DNA of 64,000 nt from Sindora glabra (Eukaryota > Streptophyta > Magnoliopsida > Fabales > Fabaceae). The translations under genes were made by a program, and so were the position numbers. The notes under the pieces were generated by a model. It saw only the letters and a program-made list of their open reading frames with translations, searched no databases and was not told the origin of the DNA. Shown here piece after piece: positions 46,641-59,437 of this stretch (positions are counted from its first letter, which is position 1; each line of letters begins with the position of its first letter). The stretch lies in the NCBI GenBank assembly GCA_020226215.1, contig CM035226.1, positions 91,846,895 through 91,910,894 on the forward strand. Direction: 5' to 3'.

Positions 46641-48500
46641 GAAAACAAATTGAAAATATTAATATATGTTTAACTTTAATCATACTTTACATTTTTTTAA
46701 GTAAATTACACAAATGTACATAGTATTACATCATAAGACTTAACATCAATTAGGCATTTAAGGCCTTATAATATAATGCAAAGACTTAATACTATATTTC
46801 TAAAATTTAACATCGATAGTGTGCTGAAAAATTTTAGAGATACAATATCTACTTTTACACCCATGTTATCATCAAGTTATATGAATAATATCGTATCAAT
46901 AGGATATTAAAATATTATTAATATGACATTCTCCTTAGTCTAACTATCATTTTAATAAAAAAAATAACAAAAATTTATGCAATTGAGCCTATGATTAGCG
47001 AGTCCGTAATTACATAAAATTTCATGGCATAACACAAGTCCAAATGATTCATATAAAAAAATATATTTTATAGGCAAATATACATGAAAAATAATTAATG
47101 GACCAAACAATATATAAAAATTTTACAAAAAATATAAGTGGAAGCACAAAATATAGGTGTTATACTATAAAATTTTCATGCCCAAATAAATTCAAATAGC
47201 CACATAAATTAAATTAAAAATAATTAGAATATATTTTAATTAATAAAAAATAAAAAATGAAATCAAGTTTGGAGATCAATGATGCAAGCACCATTGTTGT
47301 CCAACACTAAGATGGCAGTGGCGCATAACTTGCACGCACCATTGGTGCACATAAGTTTCATCCATGTGTTACTATAGACCATTTTCTACCTCTAGCCGGG
47401 TCTACAACTCAAATTGGGTGACTTAGTTATAAACTCACATGACTTGATATTCAAAATTGCCTATTTAACACTTTTTTTCAACATAATATTTACACATAAT
47501 TGATCTTTAATGTATTTTAATGCAAAAAATTTCAAAAAAAAATTTAAAATGATTTAAAAATTCCAAAATTGGTTTCAACAGCCTTTAGTGGAAATAATCC
47601 TTTTAATGCTTCAAAAAAACTAGTCAAAAGTGATTTATGAATCTCTTTAATTATATTTCAATTGAAATAATTGATACCAATCAATTTTCATAAATTACAA
47701 TTATGACATATTCAAAAATATACCAAAATAAATGGAAAAAAAATCATGGTCATTTTTCTAGAAAAATTTGACAATAAGCTTGACATTCATTTCTCATAAT
47801 GAATCCATTAATTGTGAAAACGGTAGCAGCCCATTTGTTCATGTTTTTATTTTTTCCAAAATTAACACTATTAAACTGACAAACCATGGACAAGTTTAAT
47901 GCATTAAACTGATGAAACAATATTAACAGTACGCGGGAATGAACCGTGATAGCATATAAGATTGCAATTTCCATAATAGCAAATTGATAGTAAACTCATA
48001 GAGTTAATGCAATCTTCCAGAAACAATAAAAAGGGAACCAGAAGCCAAAGATGTAATTTTCAATACCAGACAATATTTTCATATTGAAAACGACATATTT
48101 AAAGCAAATGCTGCTTAAATTCCCATATTACAAGAGTGCTTAAAAAATGATCGTCAAAACGTGAAATTTTTTCCAGGGAATACAGGAAACGTATACATAT
48201 GGAATTTAGTCAAACATACAAAAATATGTAAATTGGAACACATAAATTCATCCAAAAACACATATACAAATCATATGTGGATGAATCATACACAATTTTC
48301 ACACAGAATGTGTACATCAAACATAACAAAATTAAAAAAAATAACATATAAAATAACGAAATAATTAATCTTAGGGTTATGAAATAATTTTGAGATTTGT
48401 AATATTTTTTCCAAGGAAAATTCATCACAAATTTTAAATTACCCGAAAATAAAATAATTTCCAAATTCATGTAAAAAAAAGATCAAATTTACATGATGCA
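46641..48500. other. AT-rich stretch, probable copia 5' leader
   Basis: No gene. If the minus-strand copia element starts at the primer-binding-like site near 48501, this stretch is its leader with later insertions, since it is much longer than a normal leader. The frames at 47750-47974, 48161-48364 and 48210-48470 overlap, lie on opposite strands and are low in complexity. Confidence 0.3.
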
Positions 48501-48514
48501 GCAACTCTTATACC
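48501..48514 (-). promoter_or_regulatory. Candidate tRNA-Met primer-binding site of the copia element
   Basis: The minus strand reads TGGTATAAGAGTTGC. The usual plant retrotransposon site for initiator tRNA-Met is TGGTATCAGAGC, so two of 12 positions differ. If real, the 5' LTR would lie just to the right (48515 onward); I could not find its other end or a 3' LTR. Confidence 0.35.
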
Positions 48515-51500
48515 AATTATTAAATGTAATGGCAATTAATCTCAAAAATCATGTAATTAGTTTGATATTTCATGCAGATAAAATAATAACAAATTATACC
48601 TAAAGTGCCTGCTAGCAACCTTTATTTATAAGATGTAATTAAAAGTGATTCGATCTATTATTGATTCATTATCGAGAACTATTTATTATCACATTTATGG
48701 ATTAAACTACCATTATAATGATAAATGATAGATGATAAAATAATAATAAATTATACCTAAAACTCTTGCTTTATTCATTATAATGATAAACGATAGATGA
48801 ATCACAATCAACTTTGAATGTGAATGCAAATACTAAAATTTTACAAATAATGTACTGAAGTGACTCCTTCAAACCCTATCCTTCAAAATGCATTTGGGGA
48901 AATTTTCTATTTATCACACATGGAGTGTATACAAGTTGACTTAAAATTTAGGAGTAGCAACTCTTGTTTGTAAAATATAATCAAAAGTGATTCGATCCAT
49001 CGCTGAAAATCACCTATGATTATATTTATGGGTTGTATTATTATTTGGACCCAATTGAATAGTCACTTAAATTTAAGCAAAAACCTTTTACATTATATTA
49101 TATTATTAAACTAATAGTTTCAAAATAATCAAGCCTACCCAATTTAATAGATCAACTAAAGCGTGTAAATCAGATTCCAAGATAAAATTTCAAAGTCCCG
49201 ATTCCCATGCTATTGCGAGGCCTACCAACACATCCCCAAGATAAAAGAATCTTGAAAGTATAAGAACTTTGTTTGTTGGATAAATTTTATGTCTCATGCT
49301 AATCGTAGAATTGGTAAGGTATGGTTCTTTTCGTTGTATTATTATATTATAATGTCATTTTCGATTATTTAATGATTATATATGTAATAAAATAATTAGT
49401 GTTATATTCTATGTGGCATTTCACAAAACTATTAGTTATATTATATTAATTAACTTATTATCTGATTCTTTTTTTGTAAATAATTAACATATGATTATAA
49501 TATTTATATAATATTGAAATTAATATTCTTTTGTACATATATGAGTGATCAACTTTGTAAGTCGGAAATATTTCAATAAAAGATAAAGATTGGAATACAT
49601 GTAATGAAATAATTAATGTTGTTTTTCAAGAAATTATTTTTACAATTTGTAATATATTACTTTACTGTTTTATTATTTTGTTAATTTCAGTTAGTTAAGT
49701 GTTATATTATTTTATTCATATCTTTTAACCAATACTCTTCGTAAATAATTAACACATGATTATAATGTTATACAATATTAAAATAAAGATTATTCAGTGG
49801 AATGCACGGGTAATCAACTAATTCTTATATTAAGACAGTTTAGCATTTTATCATAATTATTATATATTCACCAAAAAAAATTGTATTAAATGTGTCTGAG
49901 AATATAGTTAAAAAATAGCTATTATATATTCCTCATTTTTTTTAATTAGGCATAACTACTCATTCCTATTCGAAGTAAGAATAATATATGATAAATTATT
50001 TCTAATAAAAAATTTTCAAGAATCGAATTTAGACAGATTAAAATATCTTGTGATTTAGTCCACTTCAACTAAATTAAAAGAGGTTGTTGGTATATATTGT
50101 TGATTTTCAAACTTTATAGAATATATCCAAATTAAGTTATCAATTTTGCAATGAAATAGTTGTAATAGTTAATGTTAGAGTATTCTTTGGTGAAGGATGG
50201 TTGTGAAATATTTTCTCAATTTTTTTGTTTGTGATTTAAGTAAAAGTGTTAAAATGAATTAGGTATAACAAGTTAACCTAAAATTGGTATACTTTTATTT
50301 ACTTGGGATTTAGACCATAGAAAATGATAATTATGGCCTAAACTAAAACGGAATTGAAATTAGTTAACTTGACTTGTTATAAGATCGAAATTTGTAAGTA
50401 TTACTTTATTGAATTATTGAATTAGTTCATTAATATGATAATATTAGTAAATAAAAAATAATTAATTTATTACATGTATATGTATATATATTAAAATTAT
50501 ATATGAGTAATATTAAATAATTTATAATATTAAAATTAATGAATTTTTATATATAATATTGTCAATTATATGATATAAGTTTATTAAAATAAATAATTAC
50601 ATTAAAATTAAAAATATTTAATGTTAAATTAATAAATATATATTTTTAATATTATTAATATATATTATATAAAGTTATTAAAATAAATAATTATATTGAA
50701 AATAAAAAGTAATAAAAATCATGTGATAAATTGAAATTATTATTGTAAAACTTAAAAGTTAATAAAGATGATTACATAAATTAATTATTATAAATATTTA
50801 AATATATTAATTAAAGTAATAAATTATTACTATTACAACAAAATAATTATATATTCATATATATGCTGTGAGTTTAACTAACAAAATATTCATACTCATT
50901 TTAATTAATATTGAATTTTTTTTACTAGGCATTGTGGTTTTTACTCCTCTAGCTGGAGTGTTTTCATGTTAAAAATTATCACGCCTTAATTTATTTTTTC
51001 TAATATTTTAATTATATTCATTAATAATAATTATAATAATAATAAATAACAGTATAAGTTTCTAAATGATAGTAATAAATTATTTTAATTAAGTAATAAT
51101 ATAAAATTTGTAATAAATGAATAAGTAATATAATAATAATAAAGTATAATAGATTATAAAATCCAACTAGAACTACTTAGCAAAAGTTGACCCATAACTG
51201 AAATTGGGATTGATTTACTGTAACAAATCAATCAATGAAAAAGTAGTTTAATTTAAAACTAATTTGATATACAATTTTTATCTATTAAATTAATTTAATA
51301 AGATTAAACAAGCTCATTTTGACATATCTAAACTTAAAGTAAATGTAAAAAAATTAAAAAAGATAATAAATAATCTTAATTTTAAAAAAATAATTTACTC
51401 ATTTATCATCTAATAAAAGTCAAAAAGATGTATAAAATTATTCATCATTTTTTATTATGATAATAAAAATAAAATTTGAAGAAAAATAAATATAAGTTAG

Positions 51501-51599
51501 CATTCTCAAACGACTGATATATTTTATTTATAAAAAAAAAAAACTCTTTCAATAGAAGGATAAATTATCCAAAAAGTATGATTGCAGGGTGACATTTTG
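48515..51599. other. AT-rich desert, possible LTR debris at its left edge
   Basis: No gene. Near 48640-48740 and 48980-49030 the phrase AAAGTGATTCGATC (with ATTGATTC or CATCGCTG following) appears twice, about 340 bases apart, and GATAAATGATAGATGA / GATAAACGATAGATGA about 65 bases apart. These are local duplications. The rest, to 51599, is nearly pure A/T with no structure that I can defend. Confidence 0.4.
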
Positions 51600-51935
51600 T
51601 TACGCGCTGAACTTCTCCTAGGACTTGAAATCCGCGATTATAAGATATCAAATTTTAAATTTTTTTATATTTTTGTTATATTTAATAATAATCAATAATT
51701 TATATCTAAAATTTAATTTTAGTTCTCATTTATTTTATATAAATAGTATTGCTCTGCGGGTCTGGCATGCAAAGCTAATAAAGCGTGCATCGCCCCTTGC
51801 CGAGGGTTCAGGTAGTTAGTTATCTTGGGATTCATTCCTTCGCGGCATCGCGTTTGGCGTTACCGTCACTTACCCTCAAATTCAGTTGATAACGAACCGT
51901 AAAAGGCCGTTTTCTAAAGGTCACTCAATGACTGG
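51600..51935. other. GC-richer island in AT desert, unidentified
   Basis: Two patches (51600-51640 and 51750-51935) contain CpG words such as TTACGCGCTG, CTTCGCGGCATCGCG and GGCGTTACCG, unlike the flanking kilobases. No long frame, tRNA fold or known family was recognised. It could be the relic of a gene or of an organelle insertion, or the edge of a foreign element. Confidence 0.4.
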
Positions 51936-51957
51936 GAAAATTTTCGAAACATATTTA

Positions 51958-52230
51958 ATCCGTTTTTTTCTTCGTCGAAAAATATTTTTCATAAAATATA
52001 ATTATAAAATAATAATATAAAAAAATATTTTACTTATTTAACATTAAAAATAAAAAATTTAAAGAAAGTAATTTCTACTATTTTAAAAAAATTATTTTTT
52101 TTATTTACAAAGTTTTAGATATTAATTTTTTTAATTATTAATGTAAATGACATATAATCTTTTTGTTAATTTATATACAAATAACATTTTCTTATGAAAA
52201 ATACTTTCCGACGAAGCAAATGAAGCCTTA
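51958..52230. mobile_element. Foldback MITE, ~270 bp
   Basis: The left arm TTCTTCGTCGAAAAATATTTTTCATAA pairs with the right arm (minus strand) GCTTCGTCGGAAAGTATTTTTCATAAGAA over about 35 bases, with few mismatches. The centre is A/T only. No coding capacity; target duplication unclear. Confidence 0.65.
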
Positions 52231-53753
52231 ATACTAAAAATGTAATATTATTTTTATATAAATAATCATAAAAGCATTATTTTTTAACTCAATTGCCATA
52301 AACAGCTAATTTTCTATTAAATTATATTCTTGAGTTCAAAAATAATATATTTATTAATATTTATATTGAAGTGATATTGAATATTTAATTTTGTAATAAT
52401 AAATTTTTTCCCAGTGATTGATACTTAATATTTGACTCTGGTTTCTTAGCACTGAAATTTACGGTAAATGTCATTGATATATCATCATCACTTACACTTT
52501 CGAAATTTGAGAGGCTACAAAGTTGTAAGTTTTTGTTGAATTTTAGTCAACATTTATAGAAACAGAACAATTCATGCGGACCGATTTTAAATCTATCAAA
52601 TCAAGTTTCACAAAAATTGTGACTCTTTAAATGGAAGTTGAAATTCTAATATTTGTGAATCGTAAATTCATGGATCAAATTTATGAACTTTTTTTTAAAA
52701 AAATAATTTTAAATTTAAAATAATAATTATAAATTTAAATATTACATATTTAATAATTTATACTAATAATTTAAAAATAAATAAATTATAATAAAAATTT
52801 ATTAATTTTGAAATCGCTAATTTAGAAATATAATCATTGATTTTAAAATAATTTATTTAACTTGCACAGAGTTAAAAAATAAAGAATTGAATTTTGGAAT
52901 GAATATTAGATTAGTTTGAATGAAAATTTGTATAATGTGTTAGTTTAGTTTAAAAGTAAAAATATATAAAAAATGTAAATTTATTCACAAAAGTAAATCA
53001 AGAACTAGACTACTATAACTGAATTTAAATGAATTCATGTTTTATGGGTTTTAATACTTTTTTTTTTTTTTTTGCAAACTTGTGAATTTATTCATGAACT
53101 TAAATCTATTTCAATTTTTCTATTAACATTCATTAGATTAGATATTCTTTTTTACTCTTTTTACTCTTTTTTACTAAGAAATTCCTATTTTTCCTTCATC
53201 TTGCTAAATTAATAACTCTTTTACTTTTGTAAAAGAAAGCAGCAATAAGTCATTTAATATATTTACTTTACATTGATAGTGAGGAGATACCAATTTATCA
53301 CCCTCATTACACTATCAAAATCCTTCTTCACTAATTCATTATCTAATGGCTTCATTTAATACATCTACGAAACATGGAACCCAAAAGTCCCAAAAAGTCA
53401 CTATATCAACTAGGGCACCCCCTTTGCCATTTTGAAAGCTACTTACATATTTGCATAGCTCACTCCTAATTCATCACTTCATCTCGGCGCAAACAAGTTC
53501 TTTTAGATAGAATACCATATTCTTTTATGTGATTGGACAAAACGACTTGCTTCAGTTAGAGGCAGAATATCTCAAGCTGAAGAAACAAATTAATTTTTGA
53601 TAAGATTCAACCCAATTCAGTTGTTGTTTTGGAAAGTTAAAATCTGCCCAATTGGGTTTTCAGTGGGCTAATTCTTCACCTGGAGAAGAGCCTACATCTG
53701 CCTGGTGTCCAAAGCTGGCAAAAGCAAATACTACATTTTGTTCCAAATTAAAC
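52231..53753. other. AT-rich gene-free stretch
   Basis: No gene. A T-run of 16 is at 53059-53074. TTTTTTACTCTTTTTACTC occurs in a short tandem array near 53148-53172. The stretch 53270-53720 is less AT-rich (for example ACTAGGGCACCCCC and CCACCTGGAGAAGAGCC-like words) but I see no frame. Confidence 0.4.
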
Positions 53754-54566
53754 GACAAAATAAGTCTCCAAAAGTATGATTTAGTGTGATGTAATCCTTG
53801 AAGTTTCAAAATTTAGAAATAATGTCTTTGAAGTTTTTAAAAAATTAAAAATATTGAAATTTTAATTTAAAAAATAAGAAAAGACCTAGATAAATCACTT
53901 ATAAGTTTTTCTAACCCTTTTTTAGTACAGTAAATCAATGAAGTAATTAAAAAAAAAAAAGGAAACACATATCTTATTTTTCCAAATGCAATTTAGTTAA
54001 GTTTCAATAATAATTTATTCAAATATTTGTCTTTTGTTATATAATAGGAGCGTTACAAAATGAATTTTGTTGTTAATAATTTAATTTAAAAAAATCCCAT
54101 TAACAACTTATATTTAAAATAGTTAGAAATAGTTATGAATGACTTATAGTATATTTGTTTACTGTTTTTAAAGGTTATTTTTTTGCTTGTAAAAAATAAA
54201 AATTTTATTTTAGTAAATTATTTTCAAAATCTATTTGTAAAAATTAGAACTCTTAATGTATAACTCTAAATGTTTTCTAAATAATGGTTTATAATTAAAT
54301 GAAATATTTTTTATTTACTAATCCAAATATCCTTTATTATTTGTTGTCTTTAATTTAAAAATAATTTTTTAAAAAAATAATTTTTTAAAATAATTTCTGA
54401 AAATAAAAAAATAAAAACATATCCAAATAGACCTTTACATACTTTTTTCTCTTTTTATTAAATTGCTAATATTTTTACTTTTTTGATAAACTTCAAAGAA
54501 ATAGTAAACTTCAGAGAGAAGAGTTATATGATAGTAAACCCTATTTTAAAGGACTTGTTTATATTT
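53754..54566. mobile_element. ~810 bp inverted-repeat element with nested MITE
   Basis: The left arm GACAAAATAAGTCTCC, then AAAGTATGATTTAGTGTGATG, then CTTGAAGTTT, pairs with the right arm AAACTTCAGAGAGAAGAG, then TATATGATAGTAAACC, then AAAGGACTTGTTT in reverse complement. The arms run about 55 bases. Inside, 54147-54437 is a copy of the short MITE at 31877-32223, so the host element is the older of the two. Confidence 0.6.
54147..54437. mobile_element. Short A/T MITE nested in 53754-54566
   Basis: It matches 31877-32223 in order: TTAGTAAATTATTTTCAAAA, TATTTGTAAAAATTAG, ATAATTAAATGAAATATTTTTTATTTAC, then repeated AATAATTTTTTAAAA words and ACATATCCAAATAG at the end. Its position inside another inverted-repeat element gives a relative order of insertion. 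Confidence 0.5.
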
Positions 54567-54750
54567 TCCCAATCCAAAATTGGTGCACTAACCATTTTAA
54601 CATTTAAATTTCAGGCCTAACCAGACAAACTGTAGCTTAGTCTTTCATTTTCGTTGAAATGTTTAGCTATGAGATTAACAACATGTTTTGAATCATATTA
54701 TAAAAAATCCTCAAAGTGCTGTCAACGAAGCATTGATTCTACATTGACAG

Positions 54751-55409
54751 TGTGTTTGGATACGGCATCTTAATCCTATAATGTATTTATTTAGGCATTT
54801 AAAATATTATTAAATTAAATAACTCGTTTGGATCGAAAAGGAAAGGATTTGAAATTTTCTGGAAATTTTGATCAGGCATTTCATTGCCTTAAAGTGAGGA
54901 ATTTAAAATTCCCAAATTAAGTGGAATTTGAAATACTTTCTGTTATTGCCTCAGGCCTGATTCTTTCGTGATTTCATTTCAACATTAATGTATTGTTGTA
55001 AATCTCAAGCTTAAGGATATTTTAGAAAATATTTTTCAGTTAAGTGAGTTATCTATTAAATTTCGTAATTTTTTATACTTCGAATGTAAATATGAAGTGA
55101 TGATGTAAAATATAATACATCAATAAAAAAATCAATTTAAATTTTTGTAATTTAAGGTAAAATAATAGTAAAACGAAATATATTCAAATAATTTATTTAT
55201 CGCTAGAGTAAATATATATGGTATTAATACTGCTACTTAACCTTTACTAATTTGTGAAAAATAAGCGCTTAAGGTGCTTTAACACAAACAAGTGCCATGC
55301 AACCAAGGTATTTTTTTTTTTTCTATTAATGAAGGATATTAAAATGAACTCATTTAAAATTCATACATTTCAAATTCCTTGAATTTTGTAAATGCCATAT
55401 CCAGACATA
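54751..55409. mobile_element. TIR element, ~660 bp, non-coding
   Basis: The left end TGTGTTTGGATACGGCATC pairs with the right end, which on the minus strand reads TATGTCTGGATATGGCATT. Both give the GTxTGGATAxGGCAT core. A T-run of 14 is at 55309-55322. No coding capacity. The flanks show no clear duplication, so the superfamily is open. Confidence 0.5.
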
Positions 55410-57016
55410 ATATGAAAAACATTATCAAATTTTCTTTGTCTGGACACTCTTAAAAATACAATGCCATATCCTCCCCAATTAGTTGAGCAGGTGCGGAAGG
55501 ACCTGCAATCTTAATACCAGAATGTAAATGAAAATAAAATAAAATAAAATAATTATTTTATAATTATATTTAATATATTAAGAAATGAGTATTTCATTCT
55601 AATTTTATGTTTATACAATAATAATATAAAATAGTAATTAATGATAATAATATTCTTAACAAAAAAAATAACAAATGTCTTATTTATAATTTCACATTAT
55701 TACAATATATGATATAATTAACAATAAAAATTATCATATTACAGGCTTCGGAGGTGGGGTACTAGTACAACATTAAATCAAGGGCCTACTTTAAATCTAG
55801 TTGGCGGAAGAATAGGTTGAGTAGGCACACTGTGCCAAAAATGAAGAAATTGCAATTTAGTCTTTGAAATAGTAGAAATTGTGAGTTTCCTCACAATTCA
55901 CCTATCAACTTATTTTTACCTACAAATATCCTCATCCCAACTTTCTTTATATATTTTAAACCCTAATTTGGTAACTTTTACCTAAATAAAATTTTTCCCT
56001 CAGACCCCATAATAGTTCAATGAAACTAGAAATGGATTTGACCCCAAAGAATAATTCAAGATATAAAATTTTACCAGAAATTGTTGTTATGATTAGAACA
56101 ATAATATCAACTACCTGAAGGCTATCTGTGCATATGTAGTGGTTTGCGAAGAAGAATAAGTGAAGTATGAAAAAAAAAATTACAATGAATTGCGTTTGTT
56201 GAAAAGTATGTATTATTGGATTGAGAATGTGAAGCAGGAAAGTAAGAAGATGAAGCAACTATTAGATGAGATGAAAATTAGAGCCTTTACCTGGATTAAG
56301 AATTATGGTAATGGCAGCATTTAGGGGAGAGTTCTAGTTAGTGTTAAAGAAACAAAAAGAAGAGACATATTAAAGGGAGAGACCAAAAGGACACAAGTAC
56401 AAATTAATATATTTGTTGGGGTTAATAAGAAAATATTTTAGTTCAAGTTCCCCATTTCACTTTAGCCAAACCCATTAAATTTTGGCCCTTGATTCATTGT
56501 CATATTGGTACACCACTTTTTTTGGTGGTGTACAATAGTCCTCTCCATTTTATTAACATAAGAATTGCTATAATTAAAATATAAAAGTTTTAAGTTATCA
56601 AAATTTTTATATTAAATAATTTTTATAAAAATATAAAAATATTCTATTAAGTTTTTATTGAAAATTTAATTATAAAATATTTTAATTGAAAATATTGAAA
56701 ATTAATATTATTTTATTATTTATTAAACAAGAGTCATGCTAAAATATATGAAAAATATAAGGGATAAAATATAAAAAATTCATTTCATGAGTGACATAAA
56801 AATATAAAATGACCTACTATTATTTTTATTATGATGTGAAAATTCTATTATTTGATAATTATATAGAAAATAGACATTTTTATTTTACAATGCTTATGAA
56901 ATAAATTTTTTGTTTATTCCCATTTTTAGCTCCTTTTCTATCGTACCAAAATTCACGCACACTAAAAGTGTGGATGTTTATTTATCTTATACATTGTGGG
57001 GGGGGGGGGGGGATGG
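55410..57016. other. AT-rich gene-free stretch with simple repeats
   Basis: No gene is supported. (AAAAT)n occurs at 55532-55552. A G-run of 15 lies at 56998-57012. The 100-codon minus-strand frame at 55956-56258 is hydrophobic (LLTFLLHI, IVIFFFILHLFFF) but has no family I recognise, and homopolymer-coded residues make a chance frame likely. Confidence 0.4.
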
Positions 57017-57247
57017 CGGGGTGTGGTTGAATGGAGTATTCTATTTTACAAAATAGAATTTAGAATTATGAATATTCATAAGATCACGTTTATTTCTATT
57101 TTACAAAATAAATTTTCTCATTTAAAATATTCAATATTTTAAAATTTTTTATATTATTTATCCAACAAAAAAATTTATAATAGAATATTTTAAATGCTTT
57201 TTATAAAATGAAATTCCTTCTCTAAATACTCCATTCAACCACACCGC
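57017..57247. mobile_element. MITE, 231 bp, with well-preserved TIRs
   Basis: The left end reads GCGGGGTGTGGTTGAATGGAGTATT (57017-57040 region) and the right end, on the minus strand, GCGGTGTGGTTGAATGGAGTATT (57225-57247). They are identical over 19 bases from TGTGG on, and differ outside only by two extra G. Beyond, TTTTACAAAATAGAATTT and ATAAAATGAAATTCC keep some symmetry. The left end abuts a 15-base G-run, which could come from slippage at the insertion edge. Confidence 0.75.
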
Positions 57248-58700
57248 AAGGGCTTGATCTTTTTATTTTGTAAAATAGAGAATTTAGAATTATCTAAAAC
57301 GAAGCAAAATTCGAAATCCTAGCCCCCCAACTGGGCAGTGCCTTCCAACTATGTTGTATCTCGCTTTGCTTGTGTATCCTATTAGCATTGCATGTGGTGT
57401 TCCTGTATAATCAACTTTTTTCCATTAAATTTTTGTATTGTGTTCTATAGAAAATTGAGCATATCTACGAAAAATGATTTTAATTTTTATAAATTAATTA
57501 GCCATAAGAACATTACATTTGAATTTATTTTAAAATTAAATAAGATTAAAAAATTTAATGATATTAAAATACAATACATCAATTAAAAAATAATTTTTAA
57601 ATAGATAAAATCTCAAAATAATGATAAAATAAAATAAAACATTCGTTTTAAAGAAAAAATTGATGCTGTAAAACTAATAATATTTTACTCATTTATTAAT
57701 TTATGAAAATAAATATTTAAAAACTTTATCATAATTAAATATTAGTCAAATAAATTATCCTTGAACTGAACAAAATTAACAAAATGAAGTAATTCGAAAT
57801 ATTTAAATTTTAAATTCTTTAAATCTTACAAATACTTTATCCAAATACAAAATTTTTATGTTTCTTTCTGAGAAATGTTAGGTCTTTTGGATTTCTCTTG
57901 GGAGACGTGTGACCTTATTAATGTGCAATGTCAAAAAAAAAAGCATCAACACACATGGCTGCAATTAATCCTCTAATCTTTTCGCCCGACCTTTGTTTAA
58001 ACTTCCATTTATTATGACGAAAAATAATAAAAACAAATTCATTTATCTATATTTATACTTATAAAGTATTAAATTAAAAAATAGATTTATTCAATATTAT
58101 AAACATGTCAAGAATATGACAAAATAATATTCATTATTGTAAAGAGAATTATTTCCTCTACTATAATAATACTATATATTATTTTACTAATCACAACATA
58201 TATAATATAAAATTTCTTGAACTGTGTGAAAAAAATTACTTTTTGACAAAATGAATCCTAAATTTCTATTTTTTTTAAATTATGTAACCATTTTTAAGGA
58301 AACCATCAATGTTACGCTTTAACTATCATTGTCACCATGCAAAGACACGATGAGTGAACACGAGATTCTCCAATTTTGGAGGTCCTAGATTGAAATCCCA
58401 TGTAAGGCTTAGGGTGAGTACATACTTATAGAAAGAAACAAACTTCTCTTGCTTGTATAATCTCCATCTCCAATGAAAAATAAAATCATAAAATAACAAA
58501 GAATGTGTCACAATTACATGCTGCATATTGTCACTATTTCTACCTTTTGTGCCTTTTTGTTTTCTTTTTTTTTTTTTTTTTGGTGGGGGTCTGATTCTAA
58601 ACCTATATGCGAAAGAGAGAGTAAAAGATGAGGTATCACGGGTTCAATGCATATATGATACCGTGCAGACAAGAATTTCTCTTAAACTAGGATAGGATAA
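57248..58700. other. AT-rich gene-free stretch, near the 3' end of eIF2B beta
   Basis: No gene. T-run of about 20 at 58562-58581, followed by GGTGGGGG. Two short segments (58355-58400, 58640-58665) carry ATTGAAATCCC and GGGTTCAATGC, which weakly resemble polymerase III B boxes, without other tRNA features. Confidence 0.4.
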
Positions 58701-58984
58701 AAACAAATAAATGATACAAAAGACAGATTGGGGATTCTAAATGCCCAACATAAGGCCAATAACAAAATGGGATAAATCTCAACTAGATTTTCTGGTTTAT
58801 CCACAAATTTTATCTCCTAGATCGCTGACACGAAAACGACATTTCCTGGACACTGTCCCACATTGTTTCACCCGTACATGGATTCTCCAATGCAATCCCT
58901 CCAGTATTGCAGCGGTCATCTTCTTCGACACAACTAATCTCACTCCTCTCCGGTACATAACGTATCAGTCACTTCATAAACTAC
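58700..58984 (-). other. Probable last exon or 3' UTR exon of eIF2B beta
   Basis: On the minus strand a good acceptor, TGCTCTTTTCAG, ends at 58985, and the following 280 bases are less AT-rich than anything nearby, which suggests a transcribed exon. If exon 9 of the CDS is cut at GTG|GTGAAA (59447/59446), this exon would continue in frame and give VVYEVTDTLCTGEE before TGA at 58940-58942. Otherwise it is a 3' UTR exon. RNA evidence is needed to decide. Confidence 0.45.
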
Positions 58985-59437
58985 CTGAAAAGAGCATGGA
59001 AATGTAATTTATTCCATCAGTAGACTGAACATTATATCCTCAGAAAAAAATGCAAGCATTATCTACTTGCAAGTCATAGAAGTCGCCACATGCTTCTTCA
59101 CTTTATATGATTTTTAAGCAGAATGACTTGTGGCTTGCTAATTTTTTAAATAAAAAGGAACCTACATGCAGATCCAACAATTAGAAGGGACCCTATAGCT
59201 CATGCAATGCATGTCTCAGCACCTTGTAATAATTTCATATTCTAGATATCATCCCAATCTGAGATTAAAAAGAAAAACCAACTTGAACAGAATTTCTTTC
59301 TGTTTCAATAATGTAACCTCTGCTTCATTAATTCAATTACACCTCAAACACAGAGGCATAGGAATATTTATATTTATATACCTTTATTGGACAAAATTTG
59401 AGGGAGCTAAACTCAAGTCCTTGCCTGTTGTATGTCT

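Noticed and set aside
55956..56258. 100-codon minus-strand frame as a small membrane protein
   Set aside because: Hydrophobicity arises from A/T-rich codons; no start context, family or neighbouring exon supports a gene.
58640..58665. tRNA gene with B box GGGTTCAATGC
   Set aside because: No D-arm, anticodon arm or acceptor stem can be formed around it.
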